This document shows positions 19,472-27,684 of a DNA stretch of 64,000 bases, piece by piece; the first letter of the stretch is position 1; each line of letters begins with the position of its first letter. Below the pieces are notes generated by a model that saw nothing but the letters and a program-made list of their open reading frames with translations, did no database searches and was not told where the DNA came from. Where the stretch lies: contig NZ_FOQV01000011.1 of the NCBI RefSeq assembly GCF_900113835.1, forward strand, positions 62,001 through 126,000, in the 5' to 3' direction. The translations under genes and the position numbers were made by a program. The stretch is from Allobosea sp. OK403 (GTDB taxonomy: Bacteria; Pseudomonadota; Alphaproteobacteria; Rhizobiales; Beijerinckiaceae).

Positions 19472-20779
19472 GTGACCGAAATGAAAGCCATCCGGGCGCT
19501 GCGCGGCCGCCTGCTCTGGTTCGTCGACGATCCCGAGACCGCGGGTGACGCCGCCCATCGCTATGTCGAGGACGGGCTGCTGGTCATCTCCAATGGCGTG
19601 ATCGCGGCTGTGGGCGAGGCCGCCGCGCTGTTGCCGGGGCTGCCGGCCGGGGCGGAGATCACCGACCATCGCCCGCATCTGATCATGCCTGGCTTCATCG
19701 ACGCGCATCTTCACATGCCGCAGACGCAGGTGATCGCCTCCTATGGCGCGCAATTGATGGAGTGGCTCAACAAATACACCTTCGTCGAGGAGCAGAAATG
19801 CGGGCAGCAGGGCCATCCCGAAAAGCTCGCGCGCTTCTTCCTCGATGAATTGCTGGCGAACGGCACGACGACGGCGGTGGTCTATTGCTCGGTCCACCCG
19901 CAATCGGTTGAAGCGCTGTTCCTGGAATCCGAGCGCCGCAACACCCGCATGGTCGCTGGCAAGGTGATGATGGACCGCAATGCGCCCGATGCCCTGATCG
20001 ATACGGCCGGGAGCAGCTATGCCGATTCCAAGGCGCTGATCGCGCGCTGGCACGGCAAGGGCCGGCAACTTTACGCCATTACGCCGCGCTTCGCGATCAC
20101 CTCGACGCCCGAGCAATTGGCGGCTGCGGGGCGGCTGGCGGCGGAGCATCCCGACTGCCATGTCCAGACCCATATCAACGAGAACCAGGGTGAGATCGCC
20201 TTCACCCGCGAATTGTTCCCGGATGCGCCCGACTATGCCGGCGTCTACGAACAATACGGCCTGCTCGGCCCCCGGAGCCTGATGGGCCATTGCATCCACA
20301 TGACCAAACGCGAATGGCGCGCCTTTGCGCAAGCCCGGGCGGTCGCGGTGTTCTGCCCGACCTCGAACCTCTTCCTGGGCTCGGGGTTGTTCGACTGGGC
20401 GCGCGCCAAGCGCGAGGGCGTGCCGGTCGCGGTCGCGACCGATATCGGCGGCGGCACCTCCTATTCGATGCTGCGGACGATGTCGGAGGCCTACAAGGTG
20501 CTGCAATTGCAGGGGCAGTCGCTCCAGGCCCTCACGGCGCTTCATGCGATCACGCGCGGCAATGCAGTCGCGCTCAAGCTCGACCATCTGATCGGTTCGC
20601 TCGAGCCGGGCCATGAGGCGGATGTCGTGGTGCTCGACCCCGCTGCGACGCGGGCGATGGCGCACCGGCTGGAGACGGCGCGCGATCTCACTGAGGAGCT
20701 CTTCGTGCTGGTCACGCTCGGCGACGAGCGCAATGTCGCCGCGACCTATGTGATGGGGGAGCGGGTGACGCCGACGTGA
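19472..20779 (+). CDS. guaD: Guanine deaminase
   Basis: An amidohydrolase converting guanine to xanthine and ammonia, 435 aa. The metal site motifs are visible: PGFIDAHLHMPQ (His79, His81), HINENQGE, GHCIHMTKREW and ATDIGGGTSYSM with the catalytic aspartate. I prefer the GTG at 19472 because GGAG lies 9 bp upstream; the ATG at 19481 is the alternative. It is divergent from the xdhA operon, and its product xanthine is the substrate of XdhAB, so the two units form one purine degradation module. Confidence 0.93.
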   Translation: MTEMKAIRALRGRLLWFVDDPETAGDAAHRYVEDGLLVISNGVIAAVGEAAALLPGLPAGAEITDHRPHLIMPGFIDAHLHMPQTQVIASYGAQLMEWLNKYTFVEEQKCGQQGHPEKLARFFLDELLANGTTTAVVYCSVHPQSVEALFLESERRNTRMVAGKVMMDRNAPDALIDTAGSSYADSKALIARWHGKGRQLYAITPRFAITSTPEQLAAAGRLAAEHPDCHVQTHINENQGEIAFTRELFPDAPDYAGVYEQYGLLGPRSLMGHCIHMTKREWRAFAQARAVAVFCPTSNLFLGSGLFDWARAKREGVPVAVATDIGGGTSYSMLRTMSEAYKVLQLQGQSLQALTALHAITRGNAVALKLDHLIGSLEPGHEADVVVLDPAATRAMAHRLETARDLTEELFVLVTLGDERNVAATYVMGERVTPT

Positions 20780-20793
20780 CTCCCTCTCCCGAA

Positions 20794-20952
20794 GGGCTAC
20801 GGCATTCACACATCTCCATCGGAGCCGATTTCATGTTCGAAAATTGCGTGAACAAGGCCATCTCGATTCCAATTGGAATCGAGATGGCCCGCTGCGGATT
20901 CCATTTGGAATCCCCAAAGGGCTCGAAACACGATGTGTGCATGCGGTAGCCC
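20794..20952. repeat. 159-bp palindromic element inserted in the C4 arm tip, with flanking GAA
   Basis: The ends are GGGCTAC...GTAGCCC, extending to about 21-bp imperfect terminal inverted repeats. Inside are a perfect 34-bp palindrome (20856-20889, centred on AATT) and an 18-bp GGATTCC-ATTT-GGAATCC dyad. GAA flanks both ends, as expected for a 3-bp target duplication at the tip of the CCCTCTCCC-GAA-GGGAGAGGG hairpin. Confidence 0.75.
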
Positions 20953-21021
20953 GAAGGGAGAGGGCTGGGGTGAGGGGTCGGCCGTTTGACGCTTTGGCCG
21001 TGACCTCACCGCTGCTCCATC

Positions 21022-21099
21022 GTCATTGCGAGCGCAGCGAAGCAATCCAGGAGGGCTCGCTCTACGTCCCCTGGATTGCTTCGCTGCGCTCGCAATGAC
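21022..21099. repeat. Family A palindromic repeat, copy A4, inside C4
   Basis: A 78-bp GTCATTGCGAG...CTCGCAATGAC palindrome. It is almost identical to copy A6 at 25199-25276, including the GGAGGGCTCGCTCTACGTCC centre. Confidence 0.9.
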
Positions 21100-21176
21100 G
21101 GCAGGGTGTCATGCAACTGGTCGAGGGGGCTACACCTCACTCCTGCCCCCTCTCACTGATCCCGGCCCCGCCCGTA

Positions 21177-21201
21177 TTCAACAAACTCGGAGATTGTTGA
21201 A
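21177..21201. terminator. Hairpin downstream of the transaminase gene
   Basis: TTCAACAA and TTGTTGAA form an 8-bp perfect stem with a 9-nt loop, 24 bp beyond the transaminase stop codon. There is no T-run, so a factor-independent terminator is only a possibility. Confidence 0.3.
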
Positions 21202-21224
21202 CACAGGATGCGCCGGAGCCGTTC

Positions 21225-22082
21225 TCACCCCAGAACGCCGCCCTTCCTGGCGAAATCGACATAGATCTCGCGCAGGCGCAGCGTCGTCGGGCCCGGCGCG
21301 CCGTTATGGATGGTGTGGCCGTCGAGCGAGGTCACCGGCATGACGAAGGCCGTCGCGGAGGTGATGAAGGCCTCCTCGGCGTCGAGCGCCTCCTCAAGGG
21401 TGAAGGTCCGCTCCTCGAAGGTGAAGTCGGTCTCGGCCAGGAAGGCGAGCACGGCCTTGCGCGTGATGCCGGGCAGCACCTTGTTGGAGAGCGGGCGCGA
21501 GATCAGCGTCTTGCCCTTGACGATCCAGGCGGTTGCCGAGGCGCCCTCGGTGACGACGCCGTTCTCGACCAGCCAGGCATCATTGGCGCCCTGCTCGGCG
21601 GCGAATTGCTTGGCCAGCACCTGGCCGAGCAGGCCGACGCTCTTGATGTCACGCCGTTCCCAGCGCAGATCCGGGAAGGTCACGACCTTGATGCCGGTCT
21701 TCACGGTCGGCGCATTCACATAATTACGGGCCTGGGTGAACAGCACCAGCGTCGGCTTGATGTCCTTGGGGAAGGCGAAGTCGCGGTCGGCGGCGCCGCG
21801 CGTGACCTGCAGATAGACGCCGCCCTCGTCGAGGGCGTTGCGCTTGATCATTTCCTCATGGATCGCGACCAGTTCGGCGCGCGACCAGGGCAGGGGCAGG
21901 TTGATCTCGCCGCAGGAGCGCTCGAGCCGGGCCAGATGCGCCTCGCAATCGACGAGCTTGCCGCCGAGCACGGCCGAGACCTCGTAGATGCCGTCGGCGA
22001 AGATGAAACCGCGATCGAAGACCGAGATCTTCGCCTCTTCCTCGGGGATGTATTCGCCATTGACGTAGACGATGCGGCTCAT
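21225..22082 (-). CDS. D-amino-acid transaminase (class IV aminotransferase)
   Basis: A PLP-dependent fold-type IV aminotransferase, 285 aa, the length of D-alanine transaminases. Catalytic lysine is Lys147 in WERRDIKSVGLLG. MSRIVYVNGEYIPEEEAKISV and the VFDRGFIFADGIYE motif, and the late TSATAFVMPV element, match the D-amino-acid transaminase group better than branched-chain aminotransferases. The ATG at 22082 begins the recognisable homology. It is divergent from a D-2-hydroxyacid dehydrogenase, whose substrates could be the 2-oxo acids it makes. Confidence 0.85.
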   Translation of the reverse strand: MSRIVYVNGEYIPEEEAKISVFDRGFIFADGIYEVSAVLGGKLVDCEAHLARLERSCGEINLPLPWSRAELVAIHEEMIKRNALDEGGVYLQVTRGAADRDFAFPKDIKPTLVLFTQARNYVNAPTVKTGIKVVTFPDLRWERRDIKSVGLLGQVLAKQFAAEQGANDAWLVENGVVTEGASATAWIVKGKTLISRPLSNKVLPGITRKAVLAFLAETDFTFEERTFTLEEALDAEEAFITSATAFVMPVTSLDGHTIHNGAPGPTTLRLREIYVDFARKGGVLG

Positions 22083-22129
22083 GGGGCAGACTCTTGGATC
22101 GGAGGGCTTGGGGGATAGCGCTCTTTCCT

Positions 22130-22191
22130 AGAGCCGGATGATTTCAGATGGAATCACAAAGTGATCCCACCTGAAATCTGAATCCGGCTCT
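22130..22191. repeat. Hairpin repeat E1 (AGAGCCGGAT type)
   Basis: The arms AGAGCCGGATgATTTCAGATGG and CCACCTGAAATCTGAATCCGGCTCT form a long imperfect stem around a short centre. It lies in the divergent transaminase/dehydrogenase promoter region and directly precedes E2. Confidence 0.8.
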
Positions 22192-22203
22192 CATCTAAGA
22201 GCG

Positions 22204-22255
22204 AGAGCAGGATCGATTGCGAAAAACCGGTTCCCACTTTTTCGTATCCTGCTCT
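22204..22255. repeat. Hairpin repeat E2 (AGAGCAGGAT type)
   Basis: The arms AGAGCAGGAT / ATCCTGCTCT are perfect, with inner GCGAAAAA / TTTTTCG. Elements of this kind are widespread between genes in Rhizobiales genomes. A diverged copy forms the 5' end of the SulP gene at 37439-37477. Confidence 0.8.
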
Positions 22256-22387
22256 GGCCGAGGCTTTCCGACTAGGCGAGCCTCAAAGCCGGCTTGCGGA
22301 TCAGCGCGGCGCGCAACACTGTGCCCGCGCCGCGAGAGTAGGATGCGTTGCAGCTGAGGCGGCCGAGCTGAAGTGAAGGAAGCCCGC

Positions 22388-23380
22388 ATGAACCGTCCCC
22401 TCGTCATCGTCCTCGACGACAGCCAGCATGTCGCCCGGCAATGCGCCGACTGGTCCGGGCTGGAGGCCAGGGCCGAAGTTCGTTTCCTGAGCGAGGCTTT
22501 CACCAGCGAGGAGGCGGTCGCGGCTGCGCTGGTCGACGCCGAGATCATCATCCCGACGCGCGAGCGCACGGTCTTCGGCGCCTCCTTGATCGGCCGCTTG
22601 CCGAAGCTCAGGCTCCTGGCGCTAACGGGCGGACGCGCCCAGACGCTCGATCTCGCCGCCTGCACGGCGGCGGGCGTGATCGTCAGCAACACCGGCGGAA
22701 AACATGTCGGCGCGGCAACCGCCGAACTCGCCTTCGCGCTGATCCTCGCCAATGCCCGCAACCTGCCGCAGGCCGATGCGCTGATGCGGGCCGGCGGCTG
22801 GCATGAGGGCCTGCCGCTGGGAGATGTCGTCGCCGGCAAGCGGCTCGGCATCGTCGGTCTCGGCAAGCTCGGCCAGCGCGTGGCGCGTTATGCCAAGGCC
22901 TTCGACATGGAGGTCGTCGCCTGGAGCCAGAACCTGACCGCTGAGGCCGCCGCAGCGGCAGGCGTAGCCTATGTCGGGAAGGATGAATTGTTCGCGACCT
23001 CGGACGTGGTCTCGCTGCATCTCGTCCTGTCCGAGCGCACGCGCGGCATCGTCGGCGGGGCCGAGCTTGCCGCGATGAAGCGCGGCGCCTGCCTGGTGAA
23101 CACGGCGCGCGGGCCGCTGGTCGACGAGGCCGCCCTGCTGGAGCATCTGCGCAAGGGCGCGATCAAAGCCGCGCTCGACGTCTACGATCAGGAGCCGCTG
23201 CCGCGCGAGCACCCGCTGCGGAGCTTGCCCAATGTCGTGCTGACGCCGCATCAGGGCTATTCCGCCGCGCCGGTCCTCGCCGAGTACTATGGCGAGAGCA
23301 TCGAGAACGCGTTCGCCTTCCTCGCCGGCAAGCCCAGCCGGGTGATGAACCCGGAGGTTTTGGAGGGGCGCGGGGCCTGA
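22388..23380 (+). CDS. D-2-hydroxyacid dehydrogenase family protein
   Basis: An NAD(P)-dependent dehydrogenase reducing 2-oxo acids to D-2-hydroxy acids, or acting in the reverse direction, 330 aa. The NAD fold is marked by GIVGLGKLGQRVA near residues 154-166; catalytic residues are in NTARGPLVDE (Arg), QEPLPREHPL (Glu) and LTPHQGYS (His near 288). The ATG at 22388 has AAGGA 9 bp upstream and starts the homology; a GTG lies 15 bp earlier. Specific substrate is not evident. It is divergent from a D-amino-acid transaminase. Confidence 0.88.
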   Translation: MNRPLVIVLDDSQHVARQCADWSGLEARAEVRFLSEAFTSEEAVAAALVDAEIIIPTRERTVFGASLIGRLPKLRLLALTGGRAQTLDLAACTAAGVIVSNTGGKHVGAATAELAFALILANARNLPQADALMRAGGWHEGLPLGDVVAGKRLGIVGLGKLGQRVARYAKAFDMEVVAWSQNLTAEAAAAAGVAYVGKDELFATSDVVSLHLVLSERTRGIVGGAELAAMKRGACLVNTARGPLVDEAALLEHLRKGAIKAALDVYDQEPLPREHPLRSLPNVVLTPHQGYSAAPVLAEYYGESIENAFAFLAGKPSRVMNPEVLEGRGA

Positions 23381-23388
23381 AACACCTA

Positions 23389-23472
23389 GTCCTTGCGAGG
23401 AGGCGAAGCCGACGAAGCAATCCAGGGGGCGTCGAGCGCGATGCTGGATTGCTTCGCTCTGCTCGCAATGAC
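23389..23472. repeat. Family A palindromic repeat, copy A5
   Basis: GTCCTTGCGAG...CTCGCAATGAC with the standard inner arms, between convergent dehydrogenase and oligopeptide ATPase genes. The left end carries a T to C change relative to other copies. Confidence 0.9.
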
Positions 23473-23486
23473 GGTTGGTGCAGCCG

Positions 23487-25085
23487 CTAGCCCTTGATCG
23501 AAGCCGCGATCAGCCGGCGCGTGTAATCCTCCTGCGGCGCCTCGAAGATCGCTTCCGTCGGCCCGCTTTCGACGACGCGGCCGTCCTTCATCACCATGAT
23601 CCAGTCCGCCATGGCGCGGATCACGCCGAGGTCGTGGCTGATGAAGAGATAGGAGAGGGCGTGCCGGGCCTGCATGTCCTTGAGCAGCGCGACGATGCTC
23701 TTCTGCACGGTGCGGTCGAGCGCCGAGGTCGGCTCGTCCAGCACGACGAGCTTGGGATGCAGGATCATGGCGCGGGCGATCGCGATGCGCTGGCGCTGGC
23801 CGCCTGAGAATTCATGCGGGTAGCGATTGCGCAAGGCGGGCTCGAGCGAGACCTCGGCCAGGGCCTGCGCGGCGCGGATGTCGCGCTCGGCGCGCGTCAG
23901 ATGAGGCGCATGCACGAGCAGGCCCTCGCTGACGATCTCGCCGACCGTCAGGCGCGGCGAGAGCGAACCGAACGGGTCCTGGAAGACGACCTGAAGGCTG
24001 CTGCGCAAGGGCCGCATCGCGGCGCGGTCGAGCGGCGCGAGGGCGCGATCCTCGAAGCGGATCGTGCCAGCCGACGGCACGAGCTTCAGCACCGCCTTGC
24101 CGAGCGTCGACTTGCCGGAGCCGGATTCGCCGACGATGCCGATGGTCTGACCGCGCCTGAGCGTCAGGTCGACGCCGTCCACGGCATGGAGCAGGGCGGT
24201 CTCGCGCTGCAAGAAGCCGCGCGACAGATCATAGCTGACGCGCAGATCCCGCGCTGCGAGCAGGATGGGCGCATCGTCGCGCGGCGGCGGCTTGCGGCCT
24301 TCCGGCTCGGCTGCGAGCAGCATCCGGGTATAGGGATGCGCGGGTGCGCTGATGATCTGCCGCTTCGTTCCGCTCTCGACGACCTCGCCCGCCTTCATCA
24401 CATAGACGCGCTCGGCATGCTGGCGCACGAGGCCGAGGTCATGGGTGATCAGGATCACGGCCATGCCGAGACGCTGGCGCAGCTCGGCGATCAGCGCCAG
24501 GATCTCCGCCTCGATGGTGACGTCGAGCGCCGTCGTCGGCTCGTCGGCGATCAGGATGTCGGGGTCGTTGGCCAGCGCCATCGCGATCATCACGCGCTGG
24601 CGCTGCCCGCCGGAGAGCTCGTGCGGGTAGGATGAGAGCCTGGCCTCGGGCCGCGGCATCCTGACCAGTTCGAGCAGTTCGAGTGCCCTGGCGCGTGCCG
24701 CCTTGCGCGACAGGCCCTGATGCTTGCGCAAGGGGGCGGCGATCTGCGCACCGATCCGGAACAGCGGATCGAGCGAGGTCATCGGCTCCTGGAAGATCAT
24801 CGCGAGCCTGCGGCCGCGATAGGCGTTGAGCGCGGCCGGCTTGAGGCCGAGCAGTTCCGCGCCGCGATAGCGGATCGAGCCCGTCGCCTCGCCATTCCCG
24901 GCGAGCAGGCCCATGGCGGCCATGACGCTCTGGCTCTTGCCCGAGCCGGATTCACCGACGATCGCGACGAATTCCCCGGCGCCGACATCGAGATCGACGC
25001 CGCGCACGGCCTCGACCATGCCGTCATTGGTGCGGAAGCGGATGCGCAGGTCGCGGATCGAAAGGATGGGATCGCCAGTCGTCAT
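23487..25085 (-). CDS. Oligopeptide ABC transporter ATPase, OppD-OppF fusion type
   Basis: A 532-aa ATPase with two complete ABC domains, combining OppD and OppF functions in one chain. Domain 1 has Walker A GESGSGKSQ and signature LSGGQRQRVMIAMAL; domain 2 has GESGSGKST and FSGGQRQRIAIARAM. After each ABC core the ABC-type peptide C-terminal segment (HPYTRMLLAAEP; second copy YTRRLIAASI) is visible. It is the last gene of the peptide importer, after a composite repeat of about 310 bp. Confidence 0.92.
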   Translation of the reverse strand: MTTGDPILSIRDLRIRFRTNDGMVEAVRGVDLDVGAGEFVAIVGESGSGKSQSVMAAMGLLAGNGEATGSIRYRGAELLGLKPAALNAYRGRRLAMIFQEPMTSLDPLFRIGAQIAAPLRKHQGLSRKAARARALELLELVRMPRPEARLSSYPHELSGGQRQRVMIAMALANDPDILIADEPTTALDVTIEAEILALIAELRQRLGMAVILITHDLGLVRQHAERVYVMKAGEVVESGTKRQIISAPAHPYTRMLLAAEPEGRKPPPRDDAPILLAARDLRVSYDLSRGFLQRETALLHAVDGVDLTLRRGQTIGIVGESGSGKSTLGKAVLKLVPSAGTIRFEDRALAPLDRAAMRPLRSSLQVVFQDPFGSLSPRLTVGEIVSEGLLVHAPHLTRAERDIRAAQALAEVSLEPALRNRYPHEFSGGQRQRIAIARAMILHPKLVVLDEPTSALDRTVQKSIVALLKDMQARHALSYLFISHDLGVIRAMADWIMVMKDGRVVESGPTEAIFEAPQEDYTRRLIAASIKG

Positions 25086-25198
25086 CCTAGCTGCGCCCCA
25101 ATGTGAAAGAGGCGCGGGGAACCCTCTCCCGGAGGGAGAGGGCAGGGTGAGGGGTCGGCCGTTTGACGATTTGGCTGTGGCCTCGCCGCTGCTCCATC

Positions 25199-25276
25199 GT
25201 CATTGCGAGCGCAGCGAAGCAATCCAGGAGGGCTCGCTCTACGTCCCCTGGATTGCTTCGCTGCGCTCGCAATGAC
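25199..25276. repeat. Family A palindromic repeat, copy A6, inside C5
   Basis: A 78-bp copy nearly identical to A4 at 21022-21099, with the same immediate flank CGCTGCTCCATC, so C4 and C5 share a recent composite ancestor. Confidence 0.9.
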
Positions 25277-25332
25277 GGCAAGGTCGTCACACGACTGGTC
25301 AAACGGCCTACACCTCACCCCTGCCCCTCTCA

Positions 25333-25396
25333 CTGAACCCGGGTATACCCGGGGTTCAGCACTTTGAGTGTCGAAGTCGGGTAGACCCGACTTCGA
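25333..25396. repeat. Two adjacent perfect hairpins inserted in the C5 arm tip
   Basis: The first hairpin (25333-25359) has outer CTGAACCC / GGGGTTCAG around GGGTATACCC. The second (25371-25396) has perfect 12-bp arms TCGAAGTCGGGT / ACCCGACTTCGA with a 2-nt loop. They interrupt a family C hairpin between CCCCTCTC and GGAGAGGGG. Confidence 0.8.
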
Positions 25397-25446
25397 TGCA
25401 GGAGAGGGGATCCCGCGCCCTTTATTGGACTGGCTGGTGCGCACCG

Positions 25447-26598
25447 TCACCGATCCTTCGGGTCGAGCGCGTCGCGCAGGCCGTCGCCGAGGAAGTTGAG
25501 CGCAAACAGCGTCGTCACCAGGAAGGCGGCGGGGAAGACCAGCATCCACCAGGCGCCCTGGATGGCGCGCGCGCCATCCGAGATCAGCACGCCCCAGCTC
25601 GTCATCGGCTCCTGCACGCCAAGCCCGAGGAAGGACAGGAAGCTTTCCAGCAGGATGACCTTGGGCACCAGCAGCGTGACATAGACGATCACGGGGCCGA
25701 GCGTGTTGGGGATGATGTGGCGTCGGATGATGCCACCGGTGCTGACGCCTAGCGCCTCGGCCGCCAGCACATATTCCTGCCGCTTGAGCGAAAGCGTCTG
25801 GCCCCGGACGATCCGGGCCATGTCGAGCCATTCGATCGCCCCCACCGCCAGGAACATCAGGATGAAATTCCGGCCGAAGAACACCACCAGCAGGATGACG
25901 AAGAAGATGAAGGGCAGGGCATAGAGCACATCGACCACGCGCATCATCAGCATATCGATGCGCCCGCCGAGATAGCCGGCGGTCGCGCCGTAGAGCACGC
26001 CGATGATCAGCGCGACGCCGGTCGCGAGCAGGCCGATGGCGAGCGAGACGCGTCCCGCGATCAGGGTGCGGGTCAGGAGATCGCGGCCATTCGCATCGGT
26101 GCCGAACAGGAAATGCTGCCGCTTGAGCGGGACCTCGAGGGCAAGCCTGCGGCCATCCTCTTCACTCGCCGTGATCCGGGGCGTGCCGAACTGGTCGGAG
26201 CGGTCGAAATAAACCAGCAGCCGCTGGTCGATCGGGCGTTGTGAGGTCAGCGTCAGCCGCAAGCTCTCGCCCGCGACCACGACATCGCCCGGTGTCGCGC
26301 GGATGCGGGCGGCGATGCGCTGCACGGCGGCGGGGATCGCCTCGGCTTTCGGATAGCTCTCCAGGCTGGCGGGCACGCGGACATAGTCGGGATAGACCCG
26401 ATCGTAAGGGTGGCCGGTGAGCCAGGGGCCGGCAATGCAGGCCAGCGCCATCAGCCCCAGCACGATCAGGCTCGCGACCGCCGCGCGGTTGCGCATCAGG
26501 CGGTTGCGCGCATCCTGCCAGAGCGAGCGGCCGATCGTGGGCAGGGGGGTGAGAGTTAGGGGGCTTGGGGGCAAGGAACTGGGGGGCAAATCACTCAT
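25447..26598 (-). CDS. oppC: Oligopeptide ABC transporter permease OppC
   Basis: An inner-membrane permease of 383 aa. The N-terminal cytoplasmic tail (with proline-rich PPSSLPPSPL) is followed by a first membrane segment near residues 40-60, a large periplasmic insertion of about 110 residues, then the five-helix permease core with GATAGYLGGRIDMLMMRVVD and the EAA loop EALGVSTGGIIRRHIIPN. The length exceeds the about 300 aa usual for OppC, mainly through the periplasmic insertion. It lies 10 bp downstream of oppB. Confidence 0.9.
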   Translation of the reverse strand: MSDLPPSSLPPSPLTLTPLPTIGRSLWQDARNRLMRNRAAVASLIVLGLMALACIAGPWLTGHPYDRVYPDYVRVPASLESYPKAEAIPAAVQRIAARIRATPGDVVVAGESLRLTLTSQRPIDQRLLVYFDRSDQFGTPRITASEEDGRRLALEVPLKRQHFLFGTDANGRDLLTRTLIAGRVSLAIGLLATGVALIIGVLYGATAGYLGGRIDMLMMRVVDVLYALPFIFFVILLVVFFGRNFILMFLAVGAIEWLDMARIVRGQTLSLKRQEYVLAAEALGVSTGGIIRRHIIPNTLGPVIVYVTLLVPKVILLESFLSFLGLGVQEPMTSWGVLISDGARAIQGAWWMLVFPAAFLVTTLFALNFLGDGLRDALDPKDR

Positions 26599-26608
26599 CG
26601 CGCCATGC

Positions 26609-27529
26609 TCAATCCAGCCTGACGCGGGGATCGAGCAGGGCGTAGAGCAGGTCGACCGCGAGGTTGAAGACGAGCACGAAGACGGCGATGACGACGACCG
26701 TGCCCATCACCAGCGTGTAGTCGCGGTTGAGCGCACCCTCGACGAAATAGCGGCCGATGCCGGGAATGCCGAAGATCGTCTCGACCACGACCGAGCCGGT
26801 GAGAAGGGCCGCAGCCGCCGGGCCGAGATAGGAGACGACCGGCAGGGCCGAGGCTCGCAGCGCATGCAGCGCGACCGTCGATCCGTCGAGCCCCTGGGCG
26901 CGCAAGGTGCGGATATGGTTGGCGCGCAGGGTCTCGATCATGGCCGCCCGCGTCATCCGCGCGATCACCGCGATCTGCGGCAGCGCGAGCGTGACGACCG
27001 GCAGGATGACGTTGCGCAAGGCCCCGCCATTCCAGCCACCGACCGGCAGCCAGGCGAGCGTCAGCCCGAAGACGATCTGCAGCACCGGTGCGACGACGAA
27101 ATTGGGGATGGTGATGCCGGCCGCAGCGAAGCCCATCACCGCATGGTCGGCATTGCCGTTCTGGCGGAAGGCGGCAAGCGCTCCCAGCGGCCCGCCGATC
27201 AGGAGGGCGAGCGCCAGCGCCGAAGCGCCGAGCCGCATCGAGACCGGCAGGCCCTGCGCGAACAGTTCGCCGATGGAGAAATCGCGGAAATAGAAGGACG
27301 GGCCGAAATCGCCGCGCAGCAACGCGCCGAGATAGGTCAGGTATTGCTGAAGGAGCGGCTGGTCGAGCTGGTAGATGCGCCGCAGGTTCTCCATCACCTT
27401 GGCTTCCAATGGCCGTTCGAGATCGAACGGCCCGCCCGGCGCGACGCGCATCAGGAAGAACGACAGCGTCACCACGACGAAGAGCGTCGGGATCGCGGTC
27501 GCGAGGCGGCGCAGGATGAAGGGGAGCAT
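26609..27529 (-). CDS. oppB: Oligopeptide ABC transporter permease OppB
   Basis: A 306-aa inner-membrane permease, the exact length usual for OppB. The N-terminus MLPFILRRLATAIPTLFVVV and following RVAPGGPFD are hallmark OppB/DppB features, and the EAA loop RTLRAQGLDGSTVALHALR precedes the last membrane segments. It forms the pore with OppC. Confidence 0.92.
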   Translation of the reverse strand: MLPFILRRLATAIPTLFVVVTLSFFLMRVAPGGPFDLERPLEAKVMENLRRIYQLDQPLLQQYLTYLGALLRGDFGPSFYFRDFSIGELFAQGLPVSMRLGASALALALLIGGPLGALAAFRQNGNADHAVMGFAAAGITIPNFVVAPVLQIVFGLTLAWLPVGGWNGGALRNVILPVVTLALPQIAVIARMTRAAMIETLRANHIRTLRAQGLDGSTVALHALRASALPVVSYLGPAAAALLTGSVVVETIFGIPGIGRYFVEGALNRDYTLVMGTVVVIAVFVLVFNLAVDLLYALLDPRVRLD

Positions 27530-27545
27530 TCAGCAGACACGCCGC

Positions 27546-27676
27546 GTCATTCCGGGGCGGCCCGCAAGGGCCGAACCCGGAACCCACGACCGGGTGAGAC
27601 TTGCGCCCAAACCAGTCGCAATCGCCCGTCCAGTCGTGGGTTCCGGGTTCGCGCCTTTGGCGCGCCCCGGAATGAC
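27546..27676. repeat. Family B palindromic repeat, copy B4, between oppA and oppB
   Basis: GTCATTCCGGGGCGGCCCGC...GCGCCCCGGAATGAC with GGAACCCACGAC / GTCGTGGGTTCC inner arms. Placed after the binding-protein gene, it could lower expression of the downstream permeases, a familiar pattern in binding-protein operons. Confidence 0.9.
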
Positions 27677-27684
27677 AGCAAGAT

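Larger units (their letters stand above)
20780..21170. repeat. Composite repeat C4: family C with family A inside and a nested element in the arm tip
   Basis: The left arm (CCCTCTCCCGAA...GGGAGAGGG) directly abuts the guaD stop codon and is split by a 159-bp palindromic element (20794-20952). Family A copy A4 is in the centre. The right arm runs CACCTCACTCCTGCCCCCTCTC and then breaks off into ACTGATCCCGG, the same junction as in C5. It fills most of the gap between guaD and the transaminase gene. Confidence 0.8.
25112..25418. repeat. Composite repeat C5: family C with family A inside and two hairpins in the right arm
   Basis: The left arm is GCGCGGGGAACCCTCTCCC. Copy A6 is in the centre (25199-25276). 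The right arm CCCCTCTC...GGAGAGGGGATCCCGCGC is split by an about 65-bp insert (25331-25399) carrying two hairpins. It fills the gap between oppC and the fused ATPase gene. Confidence 0.88.

Noticed and set aside
21022..21099. Short reading frames encoding peptides such as HCERSEAIQ across family A repeats
   Set aside because: They are translations of the palindromes themselves and recur wherever a copy lies; only the copy inside xdhA is part of a real protein.
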